Made by a program: the position numbers and the translations under genes. From the NCBI RefSeq assembly GCF_029714945.1, contig NZ_CP121634.1, positions 4,299,001 to 4,363,000 of the forward strand: 64,000 nucleotides of DNA, read 5' to 3'. Numbering within the stretch: the first letter of the stretch is position 1; every line of letters begins with the position of its first letter. Below the pieces are notes generated by a model. The model ran no database searches. It worked only from the letters and a program-made list of their open reading frames with translations, and was not told where the DNA came from. Origin of the DNA: Bradyrhizobium sp. CIAT3101 (GTDB lineage: Bacteria; Pseudomonadota; Alphaproteobacteria; Rhizobiales; Xanthobacteraceae). This document shows, in pieces, positions 19,646 through 28,204 of the stretch.

Positions 19646-20500
19646 TCAGAAAGCTCGCGCGGGGCGGGAGGCCACGACATGCCTGGCGTCGAGCCCCAGG
19701 TCCTTTCGAATCCCGGCATCTACCAAGCCGGCAGGCGCAAATCTGCGAAGGAAGCGCAGCCGCTTGGCGAGCTTGCCGGCCGCGTAGCGGACCTTCGGGT
19801 TTGCCGCGTCGGCCGCCGTGAGCACGGTTTCGGCCACGACGCCCGGAAGCTCAGCCGTCGCCATCACCTCCTTCACCCTCCTGTTCACGCCCGCACGAGC
19901 TTCGCGGTACTCATCGAGCTTGGCATCCGGCTCCATGAAGTTCGTGTCGAATGGCGTCTTCGTGTACGCGGGCTCGATGACCGAGACCCGGATGCCCCGG
20001 GTGCGTAGCTCGTGGTCCAGCGATTCCGAATATCCCTCCACCGCGTGCTTGGTCGCGGCATAGAGCGCGCCGTAAGGCATCGGCAGGAAGCCGAGGACAG
20101 ATCCGACGTTGATGATGCGACCGCTGCCCTGGCGTCGCATGTGCGGCACGACAGCGCGCGTCATCCGGACCAGCCCGAAAAAGTTGGTTTCGAAGATCGA
20201 CCGCGCCTGATCGATCGAGCTCTCTTCGGCGCCGGCGGGGGCGACGCCGAAGCCGGCATTGTTCACGAGCACATCGATGCGGCCATCGCGCCGCACCACT
20301 TCGCTTACGGCAGCCTCCACTGATTCATCGCTGGTCACATCGAGGGGCAGCATCTCGAACGATCGCTGGCCTGTCTGGGCTCCCCGTCTGCTGGTGCCGT
20401 AGACCTTGTAGCCGGCCTTCGCGAGCCGCTCCGCGGTGGCTTCGCCGATGCCCGACGAGGCGCCGGTCACCAGAGCAATCTTCCCTCTAAACTGAGCCAT
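19646..20500 (-). CDS. Short-chain dehydrogenase/reductase (TetR-linked)
   Basis: Classical SDR: cofactor motif TGASSGIGEATAERL, NNAGFG, and active-site YAATKHAVEGYSESL with an upstream Ser (NVGSVLG). 284 aa, NADPH preference suggested by Arg residues after strand 2 (TSRRG). The ATG at 20500 has GGAGAAG upstream. Divergent from the tetR gene at 20672 across an intergenic region with two palindromic operators. With the oxidoreductase it looks like a detoxification or reduction pair; substrate not identifiable. Confidence 0.9.
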   Translation of the reverse strand: MAQFRGKIALVTGASSGIGEATAERLAKAGYKVYGTSRRGAQTGQRSFEMLPLDVTSDESVEAAVSEVVRRDGRIDVLVNNAGFGVAPAGAEESSIDQARSIFETNFFGLVRMTRAVVPHMRRQGSGRIINVGSVLGFLPMPYGALYAATKHAVEGYSESLDHELRTRGIRVSVIEPAYTKTPFDTNFMEPDAKLDEYREARAGVNRRVKEVMATAELPGVVAETVLTAADAANPKVRYAAGKLAKRLRFLRRFAPAGLVDAGIRKDLGLDARHVVASRPARAF

Positions 20501-20593
20501 CTGCTTCTCCTGGCGGCCCCGGACGGGGTTGCGCGATCAAATCCGCCGCGGGCGAGGGCTTCGGCCACGCGGATCCGGTCGGATGATTTTTTT

Positions 20594-20635
20594 GATTACG
20601 GTCGTAATCATTTAATAAGATGACGATCGTAATTA
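20594..20635. promoter_or_regulatory. Two tandem operators in the SDR-tetR intergenic region
   Basis: Site 1 (20594-20609) is gattacg-gt-cgtaatc, a perfect 7-bp inverted repeat. Site 2 (20619-20635) is gatgacgatcgtaatta, matching site 1 at most positions. The two are offset by exactly 25 bp in a locally AT-rich gap. This is the expected place and form for a TetR-family repressor binding site controlling both divergent genes. Confidence 0.75.
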
Positions 20636-20671
20636 TATTTGTCAAGATCACTCTGGTTCAGGATCTGACGC

Positions 20672-21223
20672 ATGCGAGTTTCCAAGGAGAAGGCGGCTGA
20701 AAACCGCGACCGAATTCTCAAGGCGGCGTCGCGCCTTATGCGCGAGCGCGGCATATCCGGTGTCGGCGTTGATGCGCTGGCTGAAGCGGCCGGGATGACC
20801 CACGGCAGCCTCTACAGCCAGTTCGGCTCCAAGGAGCGGCTTGTCGAGGAAGCGGTCGCCGATGCGATTGTCACCAAGGGCATGGAGCTGCGCGAGGAGT
20901 GGAGTCTTGGCGACTACGGTTCTGAATATCTGTCGGCCACGCATCGCGACGAGCCCGGGACCGGATGTCCGTTTGCGGCTCTGTGCTGCGAGATGCCGCG
21001 CCAAGGCCACGGGGCGCGAGAGCGTTTCACTGCTGGAGTGAGGGGAATGGCCGGTTGGCTCGGCGAGCGGCTGGGTGGCGGCATCAAGCGACGCCAGCGC
21101 GACGAGGAGGCGCTTGCCACTCTTGCTTCGCTGGTCGGGGCGCTCGTGCTTGCTCGCGCCGTGAGCGATCCCAAGCTATCCGACGATATCCTTCGCTCGA
21201 CCAGAAAAAGGCTTGAGAGCTGA
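20672..21223 (+). CDS. TetR/AcrR-family transcriptional regulator
   Basis: N-terminal HTH (about residues 10-56): RDRILKAASRLMRERGISGVGVDALAEAAGMTHGSLYSQFGSKERLVEEAV. The C-terminal ligand domain carries the GCPFAALCCEMPRQ segment seen in one TetR subfamily, with two adjacent Cys. 183 aa. It is transcribed away from the SDR/oxidoreductase operon with two palindromes between, so it most likely represses both itself and that operon. Converges with the dehydrogenase gene ending at 21261. Ligand unknown; an electrophile is only a guess. Confidence 0.92.
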   Translation: MRVSKEKAAENRDRILKAASRLMRERGISGVGVDALAEAAGMTHGSLYSQFGSKERLVEEAVADAIVTKGMELREEWSLGDYGSEYLSATHRDEPGTGCPFAALCCEMPRQGHGARERFTAGVRGMAGWLGERLGGGIKRRQRDEEALATLASLVGALVLARAVSDPKLSDDILRSTRKRLES

Positions 21224-21260
21224 TCTCGTGCGTGGCGATGTGAATGGCCCGACGGACGAT

Positions 21261-22028
21261 CTACGCCAGCCCACCATCCACCCGGAAACACTGGCACGTG
21301 ATGCGCCGGCTCGCGTCGGAGGCAAGGTACAGCGCCATGTCCGCGATGTCTTCGGGCGTTACCGCGTCGGGAATGGCCTGGCGCGTGCGCATCTCGGTGA
21401 TGACCTTCTCGTCCGGATACCACAGCTTCCGCTGCCGCTCGGTGATCACCATGCCCGGCGCAATCGCGTTGACGCGGATGCGGTCGGCGCCAAACTTGCG
21501 GCCGAGTGAATTGGTGAAGCCGACGATGGCCGCCTTGGCCGCGGCGTAGACCGGCAGCCCCGGCGCGCCACGCATCCAGGCGACCGACGACATGTTGACG
21601 ATCGAACCGCCGCCGCGCGCCTGCATCTGCGGCACCACGGCCTGGGCGGCAAAGAAGACGTGCTTGAAATTGACGCCGATCGTCCAGTCGAACTCGGCCG
21701 GCGTCACGTCGGCCAGCACCTGGCGCTGATCGTTCGCGGCATTGTTGACGAGGACTGCGGCATCGCCGAGCGACCCCTGCACCTTCGCCAGCGCGGCGCG
21801 CAGGGCGTCGATATCCATGAGATCGCAGGGCACGAACAGCGGTGCCGTGCCGGAGGTCTTCGCCACGTCCCGCGCGAGCGCTTCGCCCGCCTGCGTGTCG
21901 AGGTCGAGGAAGGCGACGCGCGCGCCCTGAGCGGCGAACGCGCGCGTAAAGGCGGCACCGATGCCGCTGGCGCCTCCGGTGATCACCACCACGCGATCGG
22001 CGAGGTCGGCATAGGTCGTCTGGGTCAT
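21261..22028 (-). CDS. SDR-family dehydrogenase of the sugar ABC operon
   Basis: Classical SDR of 255 aa: ITGGASGIGAAFTRAF, Asp-rich end of strand 2 (FLDLDT, pointing to NAD), VNNAANDQR, and VYAAAKAAIVGFTNSLG with MSSVAW Ser. It ends with CQCFRVDGGLA, the usual SDR C-terminal pattern. Its ATG overlaps the ABC ATPase stop (ATGA), so it is the last gene of the ROK-ABC operon. It probably oxidises the imported sugar or polyol; substrate not determinable. Confidence 0.9.
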   Translation of the reverse strand: MTQTTYADLADRVVVITGGASGIGAAFTRAFAAQGARVAFLDLDTQAGEALARDVAKTSGTAPLFVPCDLMDIDALRAALAKVQGSLGDAAVLVNNAANDQRQVLADVTPAEFDWTIGVNFKHVFFAAQAVVPQMQARGGGSIVNMSSVAWMRGAPGLPVYAAAKAAIVGFTNSLGRKFGADRIRVNAIAPGMVITERQRKLWYPDEKVITEMRTRQAIPDAVTPEDIADMALYLASDASRRITCQCFRVDGGLA

Positions 22029-23140
22029 GCGATCAGTCGCTCCGTCTCAGGGTCGAACAGGCAAATGCGGCGGGTATCGAGGGCGAAAGAGGCGGTCCCG
22101 CCCGGCGTCGGGCGGATGTCCGGCGAGATGCGCGCCTGCGCGGCCTCACCGCCAAGCCGCAGCAGGACAATGGTCTCTGCGCCGGTGGGCTCGACCAGCT
22201 CGACAGGCGCGGTGACGATGACCGGCGCGCCCGTGGCGCCAGAGAACACGCGATCGCCCTCGGCGATGCATTCCGGCCGGATTCCAATCACCACCTCGCG
22301 GCCGACATAGGAGGTCGCTGCGTCGTAGTCCTGGAGGCGGAGACGGACCTCGTCCGGTCGGCCTGCGCCGATCACCGCCACAGGACCGGTGCTGTCTGCC
22401 TCGAGCCGGGCCGGCATCGTGTTCATCGGCGGCGAGCCCATGAAGCGGGCGACGAACAGATTGGCCGGATAGCGGTACACCGTGTCGGGGTCGGCGAATT
22501 GCTGCACCACGCCGCGATGCATCACGGCAATGCGCGTTGCCATGGTCATCGCCTCGATCTGGTCGTGGGTGACGTAGATGATGGTCGCGCCGATGCGCTG
22601 GTGCAGCCGCTTGATCTCCATGCGCATCTCAACGCGCAGCTTGGCATCGAGGTTGGAGAGCGGCTCGTCGAACAGGAACAGCAGGGGATCGCGCACCAGC
22701 GCGCGACCCATCGCCACGCGCTGGCGCTGGCCGCCGGACAGTTGCGACGGTTTGCGGCCGAGCAGCGGCTCGATCTGAAGCAGCCTGGCCACGTTCGCCA
22801 GCGCCTTCTCCTGCTCCGCCTTGGCGACGTGCCGGCACTCCATGCCGAAAGTGATGTTCTGGCGCACCGTCATCGACGGATAGAGCGCGTAGGACTGGAA
22901 CACCATGGCGATGTCGCGGTCCTTGGGCGGGACGTCGTTGACGACGCGCCCGCCGATCTCGATCGTGCCGTCACTGGCGCGATCGAGTCCGGCGATGATG
23001 TTGAGAAGCGTGGACTTGCCGCAGCCTGAGGGGCCGACCAGTACCGTGAATTCGCCGCTCTCGATGTCGAGGTTGATGCCTTGCAGCACCTCAAGATTGG
23101 CGTAGCGCTTCGACAGGGCGCGAATGCTCAGTGCTGCCAT
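22025..23140 (-). CDS. Sugar ABC transporter ATP-binding protein (MalK/UgpC family)
   Basis: 371-residue ATPase with Walker A GPSGCGKST (about 37-45), Q-loop FQSYALYP, signature LSGGQRQR (about 134-141), Walker B LLFLFDEP (about 153-160) and the D-loop SNLDAKLR. The C-terminal ~130 residues form the OB/TOBE regulatory domain typical of carbohydrate importers. It sits ten bases after the second permease gene and overlaps the SDR gene by four. Confidence 0.94.
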   Translation of the reverse strand: MAALSIRALSKRYANLEVLQGINLDIESGEFTVLVGPSGCGKSTLLNIIAGLDRASDGTIEIGGRVVNDVPPKDRDIAMVFQSYALYPSMTVRQNITFGMECRHVAKAEQEKALANVARLLQIEPLLGRKPSQLSGGQRQRVAMGRALVRDPLLFLFDEPLSNLDAKLRVEMRMEIKRLHQRIGATIIYVTHDQIEAMTMATRIAVMHRGVVQQFADPDTVYRYPANLFVARFMGSPPMNTMPARLEADSTGPVAVIGAGRPDEVRLRLQDYDAATSYVGREVVIGIRPECIAEGDRVFSGATGAPVIVTAPVELVEPTGAETIVLLRLGGEAAQARISPDIRPTPGGTASFALDTRRICLFDPETERLIA

Positions 23141-23150
23141 GACCCATCCA

Positions 23151-24008
23151 TCATTTCACGGCCCCGGCAGTAAGACCGCGTACGAAATACCTGCCGCCGA
23201 GGAGGTAGACCAACAAAGTGGGGAGCGCTGCGATGATCACCGCCGCGCTCTGCACGCCGTGCTTCGGGATATCCGCGACCGCGGCCGACAATGCGATCAG
23301 CGCCGCCGTGACAGGCTGCTGCTGGCCGGTCGTGAATGTCACGCCGTAGAGGAACTCGTTCCAGATATGGGTGAACTGCCAGATCACGGTGACGATCAGG
23401 ATCGGAGGCGAGAGCGGCAGAATGATGCGCCAGAAGATCCGAAAGAAACCGGCGCCATCGATCCGCGCGGCCCGGATCAATTCATGCGGAATGGCGACGT
23501 AATAGTTTCGGCAGAACAGCACAGTGAACGAGAGACCCTGGATCGTGTGGATCAGCACGAGGCCCGTCAGCGAGTTGATGAGGCCGATGTCGCGTAGCAC
23601 GATGGTCCAGGGGAGCAGGCGCATCTGCTGGGGCAGGAAGAGGCCGAGCGTGACGATACCGTAGATCCAGTTGTCGCCGCGAAAGCGCCAGAGCGACACC
23701 GCGTAACCTGCGACAGCGCCGAGCAGGGTGGAAAGAATTGTCGCGGGGATCGTGACGAGCGCGGAGTTCAGCATATACGGCCGGATGCCGTTGCAGGTCT
23801 CGGCGACGCAGAAGCCGCTCCAGGCGATGGCGTAATTGCTCCAGGCCAGATGTTGCGGCCAACCGATCATCGAGCCCTGCGCGATCTCCTCGTTGGTGCG
23901 CAGCGAGTTGAGGATGACGACAACCAGCGGCGCGAGCCAGGCGGCCGCGAGCAACGACACCACGAGATAGATCAGAGCGCGGCCCGGCGCGAAGCTTTGG
24001 TCACGCAT
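23151..24008 (-). CDS. Sugar ABC transporter permease (MalG type)
   Basis: Inner-membrane permease with about six hydrophobic segments and the ATPase-contact EAA loop ELIRAARIDGAGFFRIFWRIILPLSPP. The ATG at 24008 overlaps the previous gene's stop by eight bases (ATGCGTGA) and gives 285 aa starting MRDQSFAPGRA. Upstream in-frame ATGs (24032, 24047) would lie deep within the other permease gene. Pairs with the MalF-type permease. Confidence 0.92.
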   Translation of the reverse strand: MRDQSFAPGRALIYLVVSLLAAAWLAPLVVVILNSLRTNEEIAQGSMIGWPQHLAWSNYAIAWSGFCVAETCNGIRPYMLNSALVTIPATILSTLLGAVAGYAVSLWRFRGDNWIYGIVTLGLFLPQQMRLLPWTIVLRDIGLINSLTGLVLIHTIQGLSFTVLFCRNYYVAIPHELIRAARIDGAGFFRIFWRIILPLSPPILIVTVIWQFTHIWNEFLYGVTFTTGQQQPVTAALIALSAAVADIPKHGVQSAAVIIAALPTLLVYLLGGRYFVRGLTAGAVK

Positions 24009-24930
24009 GAGTGGACTGCCGTCGTTGGACATAACGCCATGCCGCATAAGGCAACAGCACCGCGAGAAGGATGAGCAACATCAGAACCGCCGCCGCGGCG
24101 CCGCGGCCAAGCTGGCTGCGCTGGAACATCAGATCGTAGACGACGAGTGCCGGCAGCTGGGTCGCGATTCCCGGGCCGCCGTTGGTCAATGCGCGGACCA
24201 GGTCGAAAGCCGAGATCGCAAATTGCAGCTGGATCACGATCACGGTGACGGTGATCGGCCAGAGCGTCGGCAGGATGACGCGCCAATAAGTTCGGATCGG
24301 CCCCGCGCCGTCGATCTGCGCGGCCCTGATAATGTCGGCATCGACGGAGCGAAGGCCGGCCAGGAAGAGGGCCATGGCGAAGCCGGAGGATTGCCAGACC
24401 GCCGCGATGACGATGGTCCAGATCGCCATGTCGCGGTTGACCAGCCAGTCGAAATGGAAGGCGGTCCAGCCGAGGTCATGGACGAGCTTCTCGATTCCGA
24501 TGCCGGGATTGAGCAACCAGCTCCAGACCGTGCCGGTGACGACGAACGAGACCGCCAGCGGGTAGAGGAAAATGGACCGCAGCACGTTCTCGGCGCGAAT
24601 CCGCTGATCGAGCAGGATCGCAAGCAGGAGGCCGGTGAACAGGCTGAGCACCACGAAGGCGATGCCGAACAGCAGCAGATTGTCGAAGGCAACCTGCCAG
24701 TTTCGCGACGCCAGGACTGCGGTGTAGTTGCGCAGGCCCACCCAGCCGGAGACCGGAATAAGGGTGGATGGCGTGAACGAAATCCAGATCGTCCAGATCG
24801 AAAACGATATGAGGTGCGCTGCTGATAACAGCAGCGGCACCCAGATCATCAGAAATTCGGGCAGCCGGCGCACCATCTCAGAGGTCGCCGCCCGGCCCGG
24901 TTGCACTGCTTTCGAGACGGCGTTGGTCAA
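24001..24930 (-). CDS. Sugar ABC transporter permease (MalF type)
   Basis: First permease of the importer, 309 aa, about six membrane segments and an EAA loop (ADIIRAAQIDGAGPIRTYWRVILPTLWP). The predicted start is TTG 24930, which overlaps the binding-protein TGA; ATG 24876 (MVRRLPEFLMIW) is the alternative and would remove 18 polar residues. Partner of the MalG-type permease. Confidence 0.91.
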   Translation of the reverse strand: MTNAVSKAVQPGRAATSEMVRRLPEFLMIWVPLLLSAAHLISFSIWTIWISFTPSTLIPVSGWVGLRNYTAVLASRNWQVAFDNLLLFGIAFVVLSLFTGLLLAILLDQRIRAENVLRSIFLYPLAVSFVVTGTVWSWLLNPGIGIEKLVHDLGWTAFHFDWLVNRDMAIWTIVIAAVWQSSGFAMALFLAGLRSVDADIIRAAQIDGAGPIRTYWRVILPTLWPITVTVIVIQLQFAISAFDLVRALTNGGPGIATQLPALVVYDLMFQRSQLGRGAAAAVLMLLILLAVLLPYAAWRYVQRRQSTHA

Positions 24931-26213
24931 CGCGCGCTCTCGACGGCCTCGGCGAGGCGGGACACGCCTTCTTCCGGTTTGATCGTCTTGTTCTTCACAT
25001 ATTCGGTGATGACGTCGATCATTGCGGCGGTGAGGCCGTTTTCCTGCGCCATGTTGTGCGCAACGCTCAGGACGGCCTGATTGCTGGCGACAGCGTCTTT
25101 CAGGGCCGCAGCGGTCCGCCGTTGACCTTCCGACCAGCCTTCACCGGACAGATCGACATCGGTGCGGACCGGGATCGATCCCGTGATCTGCGAGTACATG
25201 GTCTGGATCGCCGGATCCATCACGAGCTGCGCCATCAGCATCTGGCCGGCCTGCAGATCGGCCTCCTTGCGCTGCCAGAAAATGAAGGCGTCGGCATTCA
25301 ACAGGAACACCGGCTTGCTGTTGTCGCTGGGGCCGGGGGTGATGATGAAGTCGTCGAGCTTGAAGCCGGCGTTTTTCAACACGCCTTGCGCCCAGCCGCC
25401 CATGATCAACATGCCCATGTCACCGTCGATGAAACGCTTCGCATTGGTGGCAAAGGGTTGGGCGCCGATATTGGGGTCACACCACTCGGAGATCTTACGT
25501 GTCTGTGCGAAGGCAGCCTTGATCTCGGGGCCTTCCAGCGCCTTCTTGTCGAGATTCATGATCGCGGCGCGGTATGCCGTCGGGCTGATGCCAGCGAACG
25601 ATGCCTCGAACTTTTGCCCGTCATCGGGACGGGTGCCGCCGTTGGCGATGGGATAGGCCATTCCGGCCGACTTCATCTTCTCGGCAAGCGCATTGAAGTC
25701 AGCCCAGGTGACGGGGACCTTGTCGGCCTTGGCCTTGTCCATTCCGCGCTTGGAGAGGAACAGCATGTTTGTGGCGTAGATCTGCAGCGGCAAGGCAATC
25801 CACTTGCCGCCTGGCTTGTGCAATTTGGCGAGGTCCGGCGCGACGACCTTCTCGTAGCCGGCAGCGGCGACCACGGCGTCGAGGTCAACGGTCGGAGCAA
25901 TCTTCGACCACGCCGCAATCTCAGGCCCCTTGAGCTGCGAACAGGCCGGCGGATCGCCGGCGATGATCTGCGCGCGCAGCTTGTTCATCATTTCGGTGGT
26001 GAAGCCGGGCACGGGCGAGTGCTGCCAGACGCCGCCTTTCTCCTCGAACTTCTTGCCGAGCGCGGTGATCGCAGCGCCGTCGCTGCCTGCGGACCATTGC
26101 GAGATTGCGGTCAGCCGCGGCTTGACCGCGCCTTGCGCGCGGGCAAAGGCCGGCAGCGCGAGCGCGGCAGCAGATCCAGCGAGCAGACGACGCCTTGTTG
26201 TTGTGATCGGCAT
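24927..26213 (-). CDS. Sugar ABC transporter substrate-binding protein (Tat-exported)
   Basis: Family-1 extracellular solute-binding protein, 428 aa. The leader TTRRRLLAGSAAALALPAFARA is a twin-arginine signal. The mature part has the usual clusters: QIIAGDPPACSQL, PLQIYATNMLFLSKRGMDKA, VTWADFNALAEKMKSAGM, GDMGMLIMGGWAQG and FIFWQRKEADLQAGQMLMAQL. GGGAGGAA precedes the ATG at 26213. Closest in character to binding proteins for mono- or oligosaccharides; the ligand cannot be read from sequence. It follows the ROK gene by 94 bases. Confidence 0.92.
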   Translation of the reverse strand: MPITTTRRRLLAGSAAALALPAFARAQGAVKPRLTAISQWSAGSDGAAITALGKKFEEKGGVWQHSPVPGFTTEMMNKLRAQIIAGDPPACSQLKGPEIAAWSKIAPTVDLDAVVAAAGYEKVVAPDLAKLHKPGGKWIALPLQIYATNMLFLSKRGMDKAKADKVPVTWADFNALAEKMKSAGMAYPIANGGTRPDDGQKFEASFAGISPTAYRAAIMNLDKKALEGPEIKAAFAQTRKISEWCDPNIGAQPFATNAKRFIDGDMGMLIMGGWAQGVLKNAGFKLDDFIITPGPSDNSKPVFLLNADAFIFWQRKEADLQAGQMLMAQLVMDPAIQTMYSQITGSIPVRTDVDLSGEGWSEGQRRTAAALKDAVASNQAVLSVAHNMAQENGLTAAMIDVITEYVKNKTIKPEEGVSRLAEAVESAR

Positions 26214-26283
26214 GGCAAGTTCCTCCCGGTTTGAAGTTCTTTGCGCTGTTTTGCGCTGTTCTTGACGCTTTCTTGGCGTGCGT

Positions 26284-26297
26284 GAGCCGCACGCGGC
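26284..26297 (-). promoter_or_regulatory. Inverted repeat between the ROK gene and the ABC genes
   Basis: Perfect 6-bp repeat agccgc-ac-gcggct lies in the 94-base gap after the ROK gene. Next to it, ttgcgctgtt occurs twice in tandem (26241-26260). It could be a weak terminator, an RNA hairpin or a protein site; function not shown. Confidence 0.35.
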
Positions 26298-26307
26298 TTA
26301 GGTCATG

Positions 26308-27486
26308 TCAGGCGGCCTCCGTCGATGCGGCCGGCATGCCGCCGCTTCTCGCCAGGCAGAGCGCAGCGAAGGCCAATGCGGCCTGTGGATCATTGCCGGT
26401 CGACGGCGGAACGAAAGCGAGCGACACCTGCGCCAGTTTCCGGCCGCCGAGCAAGCAGGCATCGATCCCCTCGATCACGGCTCTTCGCTCCTCCTCGGCG
26501 AGCAGCGATGGCCACCCGCTGACGACAACGCCGCGGCATGGCTTGACGTTCAAAGTATTGCCGATGGCGAGGCCAAGCCTGAACAGGCGCTGGCGCAGTT
26601 CCTGCCGCACCCGCGACGTGAGGGGGATCGTGGTCACCCATTCACTGCCGAGCCGGACCAATTCCGCTTCGGTGACGCGCAGAAGTGCGGCCAGCGCCGG
26701 CAGCGACGTATAGGCTTCGACGCAGCCGTGATGTCCGCAGCGGCAGCGTGGGCCGTCAGCGCCGAAGACCATGTGGCCGAGCTCGACCGGATCGAGCGCG
26801 TCGTCCTCGATCGGATCATCCAGCCAGGCGCCGGCGACGCCCTGGCCGACGAAGACGAACAGATGCGCGTCGCTGAACGGATAGTCTTCCGTGCGGCACC
26901 GATGAAACGTGGCGTGCGCCACCACCGAATTGGTGAAGGTGACCGGCACGCCCGCGAACAATTCGCCGAACATGTCGCCGATACGTCCGACGTCGCAGGG
27001 AATGATCGGATTGCCAAATTCGCTGAGCCGACCGAGGCCCGGAACGGTGACGCCGACCTGTGCGAGCCTGATGCGGCGCCGGCGCGTCCAGTCGCGCAGC
27101 AATACCAGCGCTTCGTGAAACACGCGGCCGACGGATTCGACGGTCGGCTTCTTCGGCAGCGACACACGCTCGGTGTAATGCAACTCGCCCGACAGGCCGC
27201 CAACGCCGACGCTGAGCCACTGGCCGGTCAGCTCGAGCCCCCCAAGTGCCACGGTGCGGTCGAGCGACACCAGGCCGGTCGGGCCGCCGACATAAGGGGC
27301 AGGGCGCCGCACTTCCTCGATCAGGCCTTCGGCTTTCAGGTCGAACAGGATGCGCGACAGGCTCGCTTCGGACAGGCGCACGGCTTTTGCCAGCGGCGGC
27401 CGGAACGAGCCGCCGGACTGAAGCAGATGGGTCAAAATGGCAGCGCGCGTCTGCCGCCGACTTCTCGGCTGCTCCGGCATTTCCAT
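26308..27486 (-). CDS. ROK-family transcriptional regulator (NagC/XylR type)
   Basis: N-terminal winged HTH (AILTHLLQSGGSFRPPLAKAVRLSEASLSRILFDLKAEGLIEEV) followed by a ROK sugar-binding domain with the zinc cluster RCRCGHHGCVEAYTSL and ELGHMVFGADGP. The clear HTH argues for a repressor rather than a sugar kinase. In-frame ATGs are at 27498, 27486 and 27480. A palindrome covers the first, and an AGGGA Shine-Dalgarno fits the downstream ones, so 27486 is used (about 392 aa). It heads the sugar ABC operon and probably senses the imported sugar. Confidence 0.9.
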   Translation of the reverse strand: MEMPEQPRSRRQTRAAILTHLLQSGGSFRPPLAKAVRLSEASLSRILFDLKAEGLIEEVRRPAPYVGGPTGLVSLDRTVALGGLELTGQWLSVGVGGLSGELHYTERVSLPKKPTVESVGRVFHEALVLLRDWTRRRRIRLAQVGVTVPGLGRLSEFGNPIIPCDVGRIGDMFGELFAGVPVTFTNSVVAHATFHRCRTEDYPFSDAHLFVFVGQGVAGAWLDDPIEDDALDPVELGHMVFGADGPRCRCGHHGCVEAYTSLPALAALLRVTEAELVRLGSEWVTTIPLTSRVRQELRQRLFRLGLAIGNTLNVKPCRGVVVSGWPSLLAEEERRAVIEGIDACLLGGRKLAQVSLAFVPPSTGNDPQAALAFAALCLARSGGMPAASTEAA

Positions 27487-27496
27487 CCCTGTCGTC

Positions 27497-27517
27497 ATTC
27501 TTACTTAGTGTAAGAAT
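27497..27517. promoter_or_regulatory. 21-bp palindrome at the ROK gene start (candidate operator)
   Basis: attcttac-ttagt-gtaagaat, perfect 8-bp arms around 5 bases, immediately 5' of the ROK reading frame. Size, symmetry and AT-rich character fit an autoregulatory site for the ROK repressor controlling the whole importer operon. Confidence 0.7.
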
Positions 27518-27593
27518 TTGCGCGCGGAGTGTTTCAACTGTCAAGCGCTCGTCGGTGTGATGCGTGGACTTGTTGTTGTGCGGGGCAACAAGA

Positions 27594-28010
27594 TCAGGAT
27601 GCAGGCTTGGGCCGCGTGCCTTCCGACCATTCCGGCAATTCGTCCTTCGGGTCGTACCAGTTGGACGCATCCGATCGCCAGATGTGGACTTCGGGCCGTT
27701 CCGCAATCGGGGTGTCCAGGCAGCCCATCCGTAGCAGCACCGTGTCTCGGCCTTCGCGCGAGGCCACGATGTGCGAGCCGCACTGCGAGCAGAAATAGCG
27801 AGTCTTGCCGGGTGAGGATTCGAAGCCGCGCAGTAACGCCTCGCCCTTCGTCCAGCGAAATCGATCGCGAGGAACGTTGGTGACGGTGGAGAAGGCTGAG
27901 CCGTGCGTCTTGCGGCAGGTCCGGCAATGGCAGTGGACGATGGAGCCCGGGGCCGCGTCGACTTCGTAGGCAACGCCTCCGCAAAGGCAGCTTCCGTTGA
28001 GCATCGGCAT
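27594..28010 (-). CDS. GFA-family (CENP-V/GFA) zinc protein
   Basis: Small protein (138 aa from ATG 28010) of the glutathione-dependent formaldehyde-activating family. Its Cys series for two zinc ions is complete: GSCLCGG, HCHCRTCRK and YFCSQCGSHI. Members bind glutathione adducts or have unassigned roles, so a formaldehyde function is not proven. A further in-frame start at 28034 gives a longer N-terminus without support. Stands alone between the ROK operon and a divergent NTF2-like gene. Confidence 0.85.
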   Translation of the reverse strand: MPMLNGSCLCGGVAYEVDAAPGSIVHCHCRTCRKTHGSAFSTVTNVPRDRFRWTKGEALLRGFESSPGKTRYFCSQCGSHIVASREGRDTVLLRMGCLDTPIAERPEVHIWRSDASNWYDPKDELPEWSEGTRPKPAS

Positions 28011-28204
28011 TCTCCAAATTTGTCGGGCGGGCACGTTGCGCTGCTCACCCTACAATATCTCGGGCGAAACGAGAGCGGGCGTCATCGCTGCAAGAGGGGA
28101 GCGGCAAGATCACGCATGCGCAACTCGTCTAGCCCTTCGGCTCTTTTGTTCCGCCCGGAACTTCCTAGCTGCTGTTGGCCTGAAACAGAGGAGTCAGCAG
28201 GTTT

